Assembly (NCBI GenBank): GCA_023391695.1
Contig: JAEWAK010000037.1
Span: 62,001-126,000 of the forward strand
DNA: 64,000 nucleotides
Source of the DNA: Bacillota bacterium
GTDB lineage: Bacteria; Bacillota; Clostridia; Lachnospirales; Lachnospiraceae
Reading direction: 5' to 3'
In this document: piece after piece, positions 27,901-36,272 of the stretch
Position numbering within the stretch: position 1 is the stretch's first letter
Layout of the letters: each line of letters opens with the position of its first letter
Made by a program: the position numbers and the translations under genes
The notes under the pieces: model-generated
Told to the model about the DNA's origin: nothing
Seen by the model: the letters and a program-made list of their open reading frames with translations, nothing else
Database searches by the model: none

Positions 27901-28087
27901 TATAAGGCTGTATGAAACCTGTAATGAACACAGTGATGTAACGTTATATATCAATTTGCCCTGTACTTCCGTTAAAGCCTGCAACCTGTTGGAAATCCCC
28001 GAAGCGGAATACCCGTATACAAAGAACCAGCCATTTCATTTTCAGATAAAACCTTTCGAGATTAAAACATTTTTGCTGTATTATTAA
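24908..28087 (+). CDS. GH38 alpha-mannosidase
   Basis: A 1059-residue cytoplasmic enzyme with no signal peptide. The catalytic domain starts at the zinc motif HTHIDVAWLW (256-265). The nucleophile is Asp370 in WMPDVFGYS, and the zinc-binding His lies in NQFHDILPGSSIEQVY. The middle three-helix and C-terminal beta domains typical of GH38 follow (NDSKYGYSIHDNTISLTLLKC near the end). GH38 enzymes hydrolyse alpha-mannosides with retention and use a divalent metal. The gene follows the WLRD glycosidase after 2 bases and ends in a clear terminator. The neighbouring phosphomannose-isomerase domain in the divergent operon fits release and metabolism of mannose or a stereochemically related sugar. Confidence 0.92.
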   Translation: MNTLFRDQRIQRILYDLKGLIYHSPLPLKDLVFTDGFFKSPADAAPYRKTGTLWKHGQKWGGRNSYCWLHESITLPESHRNKSLALCVSTEDYQQSDTSLLATFVSGPTHRWDLMNPQFMLFINGHLRHGLDTNHTEVILNEEEIKSPVITFDFQGYAGLTDKQYGFYASLSILDEPVNILYYHILTLFECAQAMSEDSPSKRQLTSILNEAINFLDLRIPGNDSFYKGLDDAIRHIETNAFGNPMEGVSITCVGHTHIDVAWLWDLKQTRLKAQRSFSTVLSNMDRYPDYVFMQSTPQIYDFVKEDSPELYSRIQEAVQSGKWEPEGAMWLEADCNIPSGESLVRQILYGKEFFNREFGKDSRILWMPDVFGYSAALPQILKKSGVDCFVTSKISWNMLNTMPYDTFMWKGIDGEEILTYFITTPEVGKDSGNCGATYNGVLHPEAVYGTWKRYKQKEINQDVMMCYGYGDGGGGPTTDMLEKARRLEKGVNGFPKIVMGNTGTFFSNLLQKVKDAKYLPKWVGELYLELHQGTYTSMGEIKKNNRKAEIALKAAEFFQVLELANHIPTDTGRMKKHWKTLLLNQFHDILPGSSIEQVYIDSRQQFARLFKDIGEADRQALKNLTDKIHTQKDAFVVFNTLSFQRDDYISLPKSDLGTAEGVADTEGNLVPAQTDADGNLLIHIKNIPSLGYRTLYPASDTWIPDGSVYPVSENHLENEFYILDFDEAGFISRLYDKTCRHEVLEEKAKGNCLKAYDDRPYKWDTWNIDMYYEEKFWEACGLISSEVIERGPLRYGIRQHRKFQNSHIYQDIYIYHEMPRIDFVTEIDWKEDSLVLKAEFPVEINSDYATYDIQFGNVRRPTHANTSWDAAKYEVCAHKWADLSEGNYGVSLLNDSKYGYSIHDNTISLTLLKCGLAPYDKIDRCRHRFTYSLYPHTGTCYTGRTIPLAHQLNSALTVYRTKAHAGTLPESLSFLHCDNPNVIIDTVKPAEREKAFVIRLYETCNEHSDVTLYINLPCTSVKACNLLEIPEAEYPYTKNQPFHFQIKPFEIKTFLLYY

Positions 28088-28109
28088 CATACCTTCCCCG
28101 TACCTGGCA

Positions 28110-28156
28110 AAAACTGCCCGAATCCACTTGCATAAGCGGACCGGGCAGTTTTTTTA
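28110..28156 (+). terminator. Rho-independent terminator after the mannosidase gene
   Basis: AAAACTGCCCG (28110-28120) pairs with CGGGCAGTTTT (from 28142) across a 21-base loop and is followed by seven T residues. It also works on the minus strand. The following gap to 28348 holds only a TTCATATG/CATATGAA inverted pair (28284-28322). Confidence 0.85.
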
Positions 28157-28348
28157 TATTTTATCGAAACTTGGCAGTTTTGAATAATGCATGATAGAAT
28201 CAGCTTTTTACTTTGTGAAGTAATCATTAGTTATGGTATATTTCATATGCTTGGTATTATCGCCTGAATTCACAAATTGCTTTTTCATATGGCCAAACAA
28301 AATCGAAAAAGGCGCATATGAAGGTACTTTATAATAACATTTCCAGGT

Positions 28349-29545
28349 TCAGGCTTTGTCCTTTACTTTATAAAATATGTAAACGAAAATACTCCCGGTG
28401 AAAGCTAACCCTGCCAGGACAAAATATCCTGCCTGCATACTGTATTTTGCCACGACATTTCCCGTAAGGACAGGGAATAACGTCATGCCGACCGCATAAA
28501 CTGCCTGGAAAAATCCCATTGCCGTGGATTTCTTTTCTTTGGGGACTTCTTTCATAGCCTCCGAGGCTGTATAGGAAAAAAGAATACCGGTGGCCATACC
28601 GGGCAGAACCTGTAACATAAAAATAATCCAGATGGAATTTACCGTCGGAACCAGTAAGCAGTAAATTGCCGTAACGATAAATACTGCCGGGATCCAAAAC
28701 CTTGGCCCTCCCTTTGCACAAAGCCCGGAAGAAGCAAAGCCCGCAAAACCTACCGCACAGATCATATACACGATGGAAGCCAGTCCCACCAATGCTGCGG
28801 ATGCCCCCAGATCCTTTAAGATCTGGGTGGTAAATGACATAGTGGTTGAGAGCTGTATTCCCTGCTGTATAAGGGCTGCCAGGGCAAATACCCAGATACG
28901 CACTCCCCCGCATGCTTTTATTAATTCCTTCGCCGGAATCTTCTCCCGGCCTTCCGGTGCTTCCTTTAAGGTAAGCCCAAACAAAAAGGCAAGCAGCCCT
29001 CCTGCAAGGCTGAGGCCGCATATGGTTTTCATACCTGCTTTATCATAAAGCAGAGTGCTGGAAATAAATCCAAGAAGCATACCTAAATTATTAAAAAATA
29101 TAATACGGCCGGTTGCCTTCTGCTGTTCTGTTTCCGGAAAGCCATTGGTATAAAAAACCATAAAAGAAATCCACATGGAGGAGGCCAGGCCCGACAGTAA
29201 GTTGGCTATTAAAAATCCCAAACCTCCGGGCAGTAAAATCCGGAAAAGGGAGGCTGTTCCCGAAGCCAGTCCGCCGATGACGATAAAATATTTATGCCGC
29301 CCGGCCAAGTCTGCCATCAGCCCCAGGGGGAAGCGCAGGATCAACTGGGATATACCGTATGCCCCTACAATGACCCCTATGAAACTTCCCGTAACTCCCT
29401 GTGCGGTTAAAAACATAGTCTGGTATGGAATATAAATATATTGTGCAAACCAGAATAAAGTAACTATAATTAAAAATATAATTTCCTGATTCTTTGACAT
29501 TCCCTTCTTATTCCGAAGTAAACTCTCATTCCTGAACTGATCCAT
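28349..29545 (-). CDS. Major facilitator superfamily transporter
   Basis: About 398 residues with 12 predicted membrane segments. The first-loop MFS motif reads RFPLGLMADLAGRHKYF. Two six-helix halves are joined by a cytoplasmic loop containing EAPEGREKIPAKEL. The preferred start is the ATG at 29545, with GAGG 8 bases upstream. It overlaps the end of the antiterminator gene by about 20 bases, so the two are co-transcribed. A longer reading from 29566 is possible. Association with a LicT-type regulator suggests a beta-glucoside or aryl-glucoside substrate or an efflux role, but the sequence does not settle this. Confidence 0.85.
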   Translation of the reverse strand: MDQFRNESLLRNKKGMSKNQEIIFLIIVTLFWFAQYIYIPYQTMFLTAQGVTGSFIGVIVGAYGISQLILRFPLGLMADLAGRHKYFIVIGGLASGTASLFRILLPGGLGFLIANLLSGLASSMWISFMVFYTNGFPETEQQKATGRIIFFNNLGMLLGFISSTLLYDKAGMKTICGLSLAGGLLAFLFGLTLKEAPEGREKIPAKELIKACGGVRIWVFALAALIQQGIQLSTTMSFTTQILKDLGASAALVGLASIVYMICAVGFAGFASSGLCAKGGPRFWIPAVFIVTAIYCLLVPTVNSIWIIFMLQVLPGMATGILFSYTASEAMKEVPKEKKSTAMGFFQAVYAVGMTLFPVLTGNVVAKYSMQAGYFVLAGLAFTGSIFVYIFYKVKDKA

Positions 29546-30404
29546 CTTTACTGCCTCTTTTTCCATAATGTTCTCCTAACACCCGGTGAATATGAATGGT
29601 AAGGTATAATTCTTCCGGCGCCGTCAGGGCACTGCCGAACTTTTCTTTAATGTATTTGCCTATTTTCTTTACGCAGGCGTATTCCTTCCCGCAATTTAAT
29701 ACGATCTGATCATACAGAAAATCATTCTGTTCCTCAGGCAGCTGGCAATGGGTAAGCAGTCTTTGTACAAATAATCTTAAATGGGTAATAAATCTGGAAT
29801 ATGCAGTGCTTTCTTCGTCATAATAAATCTTGAAGTTATATTTCACAATATCCAGAATATCCTTTACCGTTTCCATAATGATCCGGTTATTTGCATTATA
29901 TGGATTGTTATGCTGTGCATTGATAAAATGAAATGCAATATTACCGGCTTCATCCACGGGTAGATCCAGTCCCAGCTTTTCTTTAATCAGGCCCAGAGCA
30001 AAAATACCCACCCGGTATTCGTTGGGACTGAATTTCTTCATCTCGGAAATATAGAAATTTTCCAGGACAATCCCCTTTTCCATCCGTTTTACCACAAAGG
30101 ACAGATGGTCGGTCAAAGACAGATAAATATGTTCCATCAGCTCCATATGATAATTGTCAACCGCATAATCAATTACCGTTTTAGCCAGTTCAAAAAACCT
30201 GCTGTCAATTTCGGAGGCCAGGCGGATAATACTTTTTGATATATCCCTGTCTTTCATGACAAATACCTTTTCGACTTCCTCTTTCCGCAGCTGGTAGCCA
30301 ATTGCTTTATTAAACCCTATTCCTTTGCCCATGAGGATAATCTCATGGCCGGTATCATCCAGGGCAAGTATCAATGAATTATTCAATACCTTTATAACTC
30401 GCAT
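29526..30404 (-). CDS. LicT/BglG-type transcriptional antiterminator
   Basis: About 292 residues. The N-terminal RNA-binding domain (1-56, MRVIKVLNNS to KVFVMKD) is followed by two PTS regulation domains. PRD1 contains the phosphorylatable histidines around NYHMELMEHIYLSLTDH. PRD2 contains NPYNANNRIIMETVKDILDI and ends YLTIHIHRVLGEHYG. Unphosphorylated or P-His-activated dimers bind an RNA hairpin (RAT) and block a downstream terminator. A matching RAT/terminator is visible before the beta-glucoside PTS gene (34092-34187). The ATG at 30404 has GGGGTG at 5 bases. A GTG at 30410 overlaps that site. The gap 30405-30618 upstream shows no further gene. Confidence 0.9.
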   Translation of the reverse strand: MRVIKVLNNSLILALDDTGHEIILMGKGIGFNKAIGYQLRKEEVEKVFVMKDRDISKSIIRLASEIDSRFFELAKTVIDYAVDNYHMELMEHIYLSLTDHLSFVVKRMEKGIVLENFYISEMKKFSPNEYRVGIFALGLIKEKLGLDLPVDEAGNIAFHFINAQHNNPYNANNRIIMETVKDILDIVKYNFKIYYDEESTAYSRFITHLRLFVQRLLTHCQLPEEQNDFLYDQIVLNCGKEYACVKKIGKYIKEKFGSALTAPEELYLTIHIHRVLGEHYGKRGSKDGSVQE

Positions 30405-30618
30405 TTCCACACCCCATGCTTCTTATTCTGAAAACCCTTTATCATCTTCTCCCGTTGTATTTCCTGATTACGTAACGCAATTTGCCTGCTATTGCTGCTT
30501 TTTCAATTGCATAGCGCGGCCCGCCGCATTATCAAACTCAGGAGTTATGAAAGGAGAAATAGAATAGTAAAGCTCCTCTGGCTATATTATCCTATTTCCA
30601 AAGAAACTGCTTTACGGT

Positions 30619-30719
30619 TTCTATTATACACTTTCTTTTATATCCCTTCTATTATAAACTCTCTTTTATAAACTCTCTTTTATAAACTTTCTTTTATAAA
30701 CTCTCTTTTTATAAACTTT
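30619..30719. repeat. Seven 14-15 bp tandem repeats overlapping the glycosidase stop codon
   Basis: On the minus strand AGTTTATAAAAGAG is repeated about seven times, the last copies degenerating to GGATATAAAAGAA and AGTGTATAATAGAA. The first copy contains the last codons and stop (AGT TTA TAA) of the 6-phospho-beta-glucosidase gene. The array separates that gene from the antiterminator gene. Confidence 0.75.
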
Positions 30720-32124
30720 CCCCATTCGTTTCAATTACCTTTTTATACCAGTAAAAACTGTCTTTCCTGATACGTTCCAATTGCTTCAGGTCATGGTCAT
30801 CCCTGTCCACATAGATAAATCCGTAGCGCTTTTTAAATCCCTGGTGGGAACTTAACAGATCCATGACGGACCACGGGGAATAGCCAAACAGTTCTACGCC
30901 GTCCTCTATGGCCAGGGCACAGGCTTTCATGTGGTCACGGAGATAGGCAATCCGGTAATCATCATGCACTTTTTTATCCTCCGTCAGTATATCCGCGGTA
31001 CCCAGACCATTTTCCGTTACAATTAACGGCAGCCTGTAGCGCTGGTAATATTCATTTAAAACAATCCGGAGCCCCATGGGATCAATCTGTGCACCGTACT
31101 CACTGGCCGGGAGATTGGTGTTTTTTTCATCCCGGAAATACCCATACTGGTCAAAATCCACTTCATTGGTCCTGCATACACGGCTGCCTTCAGGGTGTTC
31201 TTCATCCGCAGGCAGATATGCAGCGCACAGGGTCCTGTAGTAATTTAGTGCAATATAATCCATTTTTGCACTTTTTAAGAGTTCCTTATCCCCTTCTTCC
31301 ATGACAGGGACGATATTTCTATGCTTTAAGTATCGCAGGTAATATCCCGGATATTCCCCGGTGAAATGGATATCCAGACAGTAATTTGTCTTAAACCAGT
31401 CATTCATCTTTGCCGCCCATACATCTTCCGGTTTGTTGCTGTAGGGATAAGTGCAGGTAGAAGAAACCGCCGGACCGATTTTTCCGTCTTTCACCAGGCT
31501 GTGGCAGGTATTGACTGCCAGGGCATGTGCCAGAAACATGTGGTAATCCATCTGTGCCCTCATTTTATCGGCTTCCCAGGCATCCTCCACATAGATATTC
31601 ATACGTTCATCCACGCGCATCATTAAATTCTGCTCATTATGGACCTGCCAGTATTTTACCCTGTCGCCATAGGCCTCAAAACAGATTTTAGCATAACGTT
31701 CAAAGGCATAGACACACTCCCTGGACTCCCAGCCGTTATATTTTTCCACCAGGGCATAGGGCAGGTCAAAGTGGTATAAAGTGATAAAAGGCATAATACC
31801 GTTTTCCAGGAGGCAGTCGATAACCTGATTATAGAATTCTAACCCTTTTAAATTGACGTCCCCGTCCCCGTCGGGAATAATCCTGGCCCAGGCTATGGAA
31901 AACCGGTAAATATTAAGGCCCAGCTCTTTCATGAGCAGAATGTCTTCCCTCCAATTGTGGTAGAAATCACTGGCTGTTTTGCTGTCTGCCTGGATATGGG
32001 AACGTTTGAAGGAATTAAAGTCCGCCACCGTTTTCCCTTTGCCTTCTTCCTCCCAGCCCCCTTCAATCTGAAAAGCGGAAGAAGAAGCCCCCCATAAAAA
32101 ATTCTCCGGAAATTGTTTCTTCAT
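30709..32124 (-). CDS. GH1 6-phospho-beta-glucosidase
   Basis: About 471 residues of a GH1 TIM barrel. The N-terminal signature is FPENFLWGASSSAFQIEGGW. The acid/base segment reads WQVHNEQN, with Glu present but Gln where most relatives have Pro (NEP). The nucleophile is in LIVTENGLG. The C-terminal YGFIYVDRDD is typical of phospho-glycosidases. The enzyme hydrolyses 6-phospho-beta-glucosides delivered by the PTS permease encoded 25 bases upstream. AAGGAG lies 8 bases before the ATG at 32124, favoured over an extended start at 32175 inside the PTS gene. The 3' end runs into a tandem repeat array. Confidence 0.92.
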   Translation of the reverse strand: MKKQFPENFLWGASSSAFQIEGGWEEEGKGKTVADFNSFKRSHIQADSKTASDFYHNWREDILLMKELGLNIYRFSIAWARIIPDGDGDVNLKGLEFYNQVIDCLLENGIMPFITLYHFDLPYALVEKYNGWESRECVYAFERYAKICFEAYGDRVKYWQVHNEQNLMMRVDERMNIYVEDAWEADKMRAQMDYHMFLAHALAVNTCHSLVKDGKIGPAVSSTCTYPYSNKPEDVWAAKMNDWFKTNYCLDIHFTGEYPGYYLRYLKHRNIVPVMEEGDKELLKSAKMDYIALNYYRTLCAAYLPADEEHPEGSRVCRTNEVDFDQYGYFRDEKNTNLPASEYGAQIDPMGLRIVLNEYYQRYRLPLIVTENGLGTADILTEDKKVHDDYRIAYLRDHMKACALAIEDGVELFGYSPWSVMDLLSSHQGFKKRYGFIYVDRDDHDLKQLERIRKDSFYWYKKVIETNGESL

Positions 32125-32149
32125 ATCTAAAACTCCTTTCCTGGCCCGA

Positions 32150-34024
32150 TTAAACCGACAGCCTGATAATGTCACTGTTTATGGCTGCCCGTTCTGTTTC
32201 GATCCCAGCTACGGCAGCATACTCATCCGTATTGCTTACGACAACCATAACCGAGGTATCAAAACCTGCCGCCTTTATTTTATCGATGTCAAAGGAAATT
32301 AATTTTGTACCCTTTCCGGCATGAGAACCTTCTTCCACATGTTTTTTAAAATATTTTCCTTCTAAATTTACGGTATCAATTCCTACATGTATGATTAACT
32401 CCGCCCCGTTATCGAGTTTCAGGCCCAGTGCATGTAAAGTCGGATAAATCATTGCTACGGTACAATCGGCCGGTGCAAGTACTTCGCCCTTTTCCGGTAT
32501 AACGGCAATTCCTTTTCCCAAAGCTTCCGATGAAAATACTTCGTCCTTAACATTGGAAAGGGCAACTGCCTTCCCTTCCACCGGTGAGGCAATTGTTATA
32601 TCCGTATCTTTTAGAATGATTGCATCCTTTGTTTCAGATTTTGATCTTGTTTTTTCTCCTGCCCCCAAGTCATCAAACCCAACAAAATAAGTTAAAATCG
32701 CAGCCCCGAAAAAAGCCACTCCGATACCGATCAGGTAAAATAAAAATTTAGTAAGCCCAAAAGCCGCATAGGTGGCTAAAGTCAGGACACCGTTATTGGC
32801 AAATGCGTCACCGTATACACCGCCGGCACCCATTATGGCCCCGCCTATAGTTCCGCAGATAATTGCACATACCATGGGCTTCTTTAACCTTAAATTACAC
32901 CCGTAAATTGCAGGTTCCGTTATACCGCAGACAGCTGCGGAAATGGTGGAAGAAGCCGCAACGGTTTTTAAGTTCCTGTCACGGGTCTTAAGCATTACCC
33001 CCAAGGCAGCCCCGCCCTGGGAAAAATTAGCCGCTCCTGCAAAAGCCAGGAGATTCTGGTGCCCGAACTGGGCCACATCATTGATGCCGATCGGCAGTAA
33101 TGCCCTATGTGCACCGAACACTACAAATACGCACCACATGCCTCCGACAAAAGCTCCGCATAATATAGGACTGATATTCATCATTCCCGTATATAAGAAA
33201 TTGATCGCGTTACCGATATAAATTCCCACCGGTCCGAAAACCATAAATGTGGCAGGCACCATTACAAACAGGGAAATACCTGGAACCAGTATGATCTTCA
33301 GTACTTCCGGTATGACCTTCTCTAAAAATTTCTGTATATAAGACAGAATAAAAACACCGATAATAATCGGGATAACGGAAGAGGCATAATTTGCCTTTGT
33401 TATTTCCATCCCAAACATGTGCACCGCATCTTCCCCTGTCATCAGGGAAACAATAGCGGGATAACACATGGTACCTCCCAGGGCCATGGCAATAAATTCA
33501 TTTGCTTTAAATACTTTGGCGCAGGAATAAGCCAGGATCAAAGGCATAAAGTAAAAAATTGCATCCGTAGCCGCCAGCAGGATAATATAGGTCTGGTTAA
33601 CGGTAATATCCCCGCCGTTATTGGCTGCTATAATTTTGGCAATGGTCAGGAAGCCCTTCATTAAACCGGAAGCTGCAATAGCCGGAACCATGGGGGTAAA
33701 CATGGTGGAAACTGCAATAAGCAGGCGGTTCCATATATTCCCCTTAACAGGTTCCGCTTCTCCGGAATTATTTTCTTCCAGGGACACCATAGGCATCAGG
33801 GCATCATAAATTTTTGTTACTTTGGCCCCTAATACTACCTGGAACTGTCCGCCGCTTTCCACAACGGAAATTACCCCTTCCAGCTTTTCCGTAACAGCCT
33901 TGTCCGCTTTCCCTGAATCCCTGAGAACAAACCTTAATCTTGTAAAGCAATGGGTCAGCTCTTTTACATTGGACGGGCCGCCCACACTATTTAAAATATC
34001 CTTTGCTATCCTATTATAATCCAT
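32150..34024 (-). CDS. PTS beta-glucoside transporter, EIIBCA
   Basis: A 624-residue membrane protein with domain order EIIB (1-90, phospho-Cys26 in LTHCFTRLRF), EIIC (about 105-455, ten or so membrane segments with CGAFVGGMWCVFVVFGAHRAL and GITEPAIYG) and EIIA of the Crr type (about 490-610, active His in LIIHVGIDTVNLEGKYF). It takes up and phosphorylates beta-glucosides. The gene is preceded by a LicT-type RAT/terminator switch and a strong promoter, and followed by the 6-phospho-beta-glucosidase. All phosphotransfer residues appear intact. The specific sugar (salicin, arbutin, cellobiose) is not readable. Confidence 0.93.
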   Translation of the reverse strand: MDYNRIAKDILNSVGGPSNVKELTHCFTRLRFVLRDSGKADKAVTEKLEGVISVVESGGQFQVVLGAKVTKIYDALMPMVSLEENNSGEAEPVKGNIWNRLLIAVSTMFTPMVPAIAASGLMKGFLTIAKIIAANNGGDITVNQTYIILLAATDAIFYFMPLILAYSCAKVFKANEFIAMALGGTMCYPAIVSLMTGEDAVHMFGMEITKANYASSVIPIIIGVFILSYIQKFLEKVIPEVLKIILVPGISLFVMVPATFMVFGPVGIYIGNAINFLYTGMMNISPILCGAFVGGMWCVFVVFGAHRALLPIGINDVAQFGHQNLLAFAGAANFSQGGAALGVMLKTRDRNLKTVAASSTISAAVCGITEPAIYGCNLRLKKPMVCAIICGTIGGAIMGAGGVYGDAFANNGVLTLATYAAFGLTKFLFYLIGIGVAFFGAAILTYFVGFDDLGAGEKTRSKSETKDAIILKDTDITIASPVEGKAVALSNVKDEVFSSEALGKGIAVIPEKGEVLAPADCTVAMIYPTLHALGLKLDNGAELIIHVGIDTVNLEGKYFKKHVEEGSHAGKGTKLISFDIDKIKAAGFDTSVMVVVSNTDEYAAVAGIETERAAINSDIIRLSV

Positions 34025-34091
34025 AATTTCTTCCTTTCAAAGGTAATTTATTCATTCCGCTAATTGGCCGGTTAGGGAAATAGGTGCACAC

Positions 34092-34187
34092 AAAAAAAAG
34101 ATCCAATTGAAACGCGCTCCATTCAGAAAGCACTGCTTTCTCCATAAACGCTTCAATCCGATCTTGCCTGCACTACCAGTAACACGT
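34092..34187 (-). promoter_or_regulatory. Ribonucleic antitermination (RAT) site overlapping a terminator
   Basis: On the minus strand GTGTTACTGGTAGTGCAGGC and the following AAGATC (about 34187-34161) match the LicT/SacY target pattern (TGTTACTG-loop-GCAGGCAAAA). AAGATC is also the start of a terminator: GATC-ATTGAA on the left pairs with TTCAATTGGATC on the right, followed by eight T residues (to 34092). The two structures exclude each other, so the LicT-like protein can switch the PTS operon on. Confidence 0.88.
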
Positions 34188-34217
34188 CGTCTTACTATGT
34201 TGTTTACAACTGGAATT

Positions 34218-34246
34218 AGTATATCATACTTCTATCCGGGAATCAA
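34218..34246 (-). promoter_or_regulatory. Promoter of the beta-glucoside PTS operon
   Basis: TTGATT (34246-34241) and TATACT (34223-34218) on the minus strand are separated by 17 bases. It lies about 30 bases upstream of the RAT site, in the correct order for antitermination control. Confidence 0.75.
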
Positions 34247-34477
34247 TAGGAATTTTAATTTTCATTAGGTTAATGTCGGAAGAAAGATTATCCCAGAACT
34301 GAAGCCGCTTCCGGATATGCTTGTCCGGTTTTAGTAAAAGAACCCATAGACATAATAAAACTCCAGGAAATTACGCCAGGAGTTTCTTGTCATAAGGGGC
34401 CCCTCCTGTGTTAAAATTATCCGGCTTTGATTATCTATAATTAAAAAAACTCCGTTGCAATATGCTTAATCCAATAT

Positions 34478-34526
34478 AAAATCTGCCCGAAACCACAGGA
34501 ATAATAACCGAGGAAGGGCAGGTTTT
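34478..34526 (-). terminator. Terminator of the trpXYZ operon
   Basis: On the minus strand CTGCCC and GGGCAG arms extended by AAAC/GATTTT close a hairpin 50 to 100 bases after the ATPase stop. It is T-flanked on both strands. A second smaller hairpin (AAACTCC/GGAGTTT) lies near 34361-34388. The remaining bases 34247-34477 show no gene. Confidence 0.7.
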
Positions 34527-34577
34527 ATGCAGTATTTTATTCGGTTTTAATTATAGCTTTCCAACTTTATTTAAAAA

Positions 34578-35351
34578 TTAATTCCCGCATTCTATGCTGA
34601 TTTCATTAAATTTATCCAGGATATTTTCTATCTTTAAATTTTCCTTATCGACTTCTGATTTATCTATCACCATTTCACCCCGGTGCATCATAATAAGCCT
34701 GTTACCGTATTCCACCGCATAGCGGAGATTATGGGTTACCATAATCGTGGTAAGGTGTTTTTCCTTCACGATTTTATCCGTTAATTCCATGATTAAATCG
34801 GCAGTCTTAGGGTCCAGGGCTGCCGTATGTTCATCCAGGATTAAAAACTCAATGGGTGTCATGGTGGACATTAATAAAGCCATTGCCTGTCTTTGGCCGC
34901 CGGATAAGGAACCCACCGGAATCTGCAGCTTATCTTCCAGTCCCAGATTTAAGGTTTTTAAACTTTCCCGGTAAAAGTCAACACGGTCTTTATTCGTCCC
35001 CCATGTCAGATTAAAGGATTTTCCTTTATTATCCGCTAAGGACATGTTTTCCAGAATCGTCATATTGGGACAGGTACCCATGGCCGGATTCTGATAGACA
35101 CGGCCGATCCTTTCCAGACGTTTAAATTCAGGGATTCCCGTAATATCTGCGTTGTTAATGGTTATGCTGCCGTTATCTGCCGGAATACTGCCGCAGATAA
35201 TATTTAACATGGAAGTTTTTCCGGAACCGTTGCTTCCTACCACAGAGACAAATTCCTGATCTTTCACGGTGAAATTAAAATGGTCAAATAAGCACATTTC
35301 ATTTACCGTTCCCGGATTATAAAATTTATTTATATTTTTTAATTCAAGCAT
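34578..35351 (-). CDS. trpZ: Tryptophan ABC transporter ATPase, TrpZ-like
   Basis: A 257-residue ABC ATPase: Walker A GSNGSGKT (39-46), signature LSGGQRQAM, Walker B FLILDEHTAALD and switch MVTHN. It overlaps the permease gene by 8 bases, so translation is coupled. The trio binding lipoprotein-permease-ATPase with a PF04392-type binding protein matches TrpXYZ-class importers. The tryptophan assignment rests on the upstream T-box with a UGG specifier, not on the ATPase itself. Confidence 0.85.
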   Translation of the reverse strand: MLELKNINKFYNPGTVNEMCLFDHFNFTVKDQEFVSVVGSNGSGKTSMLNIICGSIPADNGSITINNADITGIPEFKRLERIGRVYQNPAMGTCPNMTILENMSLADNKGKSFNLTWGTNKDRVDFYRESLKTLNLGLEDKLQIPVGSLSGGQRQAMALLMSTMTPIEFLILDEHTAALDPKTADLIMELTDKIVKEKHLTTIMVTHNLRYAVEYGNRLIMMHRGEMVIDKSEVDKENLKIENILDKFNEISIECGN

Positions 35352-36228
35352 TTGTCCTCACCTTCCTTTTGCGGTCATTACCTAAGATCAATATTCCTAA
35401 GAACAGAATTGAAGTTACAAGCTTTAAATCAGAGGCGGCCATACCAAGAGAAATGGCAAAGGATACGCATGCTTTATAAATTACTGAACCTATGATAACA
35501 GCAGTGGTTGCCTTTACTGCAGTAAACCTTTTAAATAAATTAGTTCCTATAATAACACTGGCCAGTCCGATTACAATTGTACCGGTTCCCAGGGAAATTT
35601 CGAAAAAACCACTCTTTTGTGTATAGATGCAGCCTGCCAGCGCTACAAATGCATTGGCAATGGCAAGTCCAATGATTTTTACCGTTCCTTTATCTTTTGC
35701 CAGGGAAGTTACCAGTGTTTCATTATCTCCGGCCGCACGGAGGAGGTAACCTGATCTTGTTTTCATATATAAATCCAATAACAATTTCATGATAATCACA
35801 ATAAGTAATAAGATAATGGTATCAAGAAACGGTGTAAGGCCTGCCGGAATGACTTTTGTAAGAAACGCATTTTCAAAAATAGTTTCTTTTGAGAAGATCG
35901 GCTGGTTGGCTTTCCCCGCAATTCTAAGATTAATGGAATATAATGCCGTCATGACAATGATACCGGATAATAAATCCCTGACCTTAAACTTCACATGTAT
36001 AATACCGGTTATCATCCCGGCTAAACCCCCGATAATAAAAGAGATGAATAAGGTTAAGACGGGATTTACCCCTGCAAGTATCAGCACGGCCGTAACGGCC
36101 CCTCCCAGAGGAAATGTCCCGTCTACGGACAGATCCGGGAAATCCAGAATTTTATAAGTTATATATACACCCAGAGCCATAATGGCATAAGCCAAACCCT
36201 CAACGAGTACCCCCAACAGAATTGTCAT
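35344..36228 (-). CDS. trpY: Tryptophan ABC transporter permease, TrpY-like
   Basis: A 294-residue membrane protein of the branched-chain amino-acid/ribose permease superfamily (about eight segments). It has DFPDLSVDGTFPLGGAVTAV early and GLAIANAFVALAGCIYTQKS in the second half, both recurrent in permeases paired with PF04392 binding proteins. It is coded between the binding lipoprotein and the ATPase in one operon behind a Trp T-box. The ATG overlaps no upstream gene and is 45 bases after the lipoprotein stop. Confidence 0.87.
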   Translation of the reverse strand: MTILLGVLVEGLAYAIMALGVYITYKILDFPDLSVDGTFPLGGAVTAVLILAGVNPVLTLFISFIIGGLAGMITGIIHVKFKVRDLLSGIIVMTALYSINLRIAGKANQPIFSKETIFENAFLTKVIPAGLTPFLDTIILLLIVIIMKLLLDLYMKTRSGYLLRAAGDNETLVTSLAKDKGTVKIIGLAIANAFVALAGCIYTQKSGFFEISLGTGTIVIGLASVIIGTNLFKRFTAVKATTAVIIGSVIYKACVSFAISLGMAASDLKLVTSILFLGILILGNDRKRKVRTNA

Positions 36229-36272
36229 ATCTTGATCCTTCGCCTTTCTTATTAAGTCTGTTCCTATTATTA

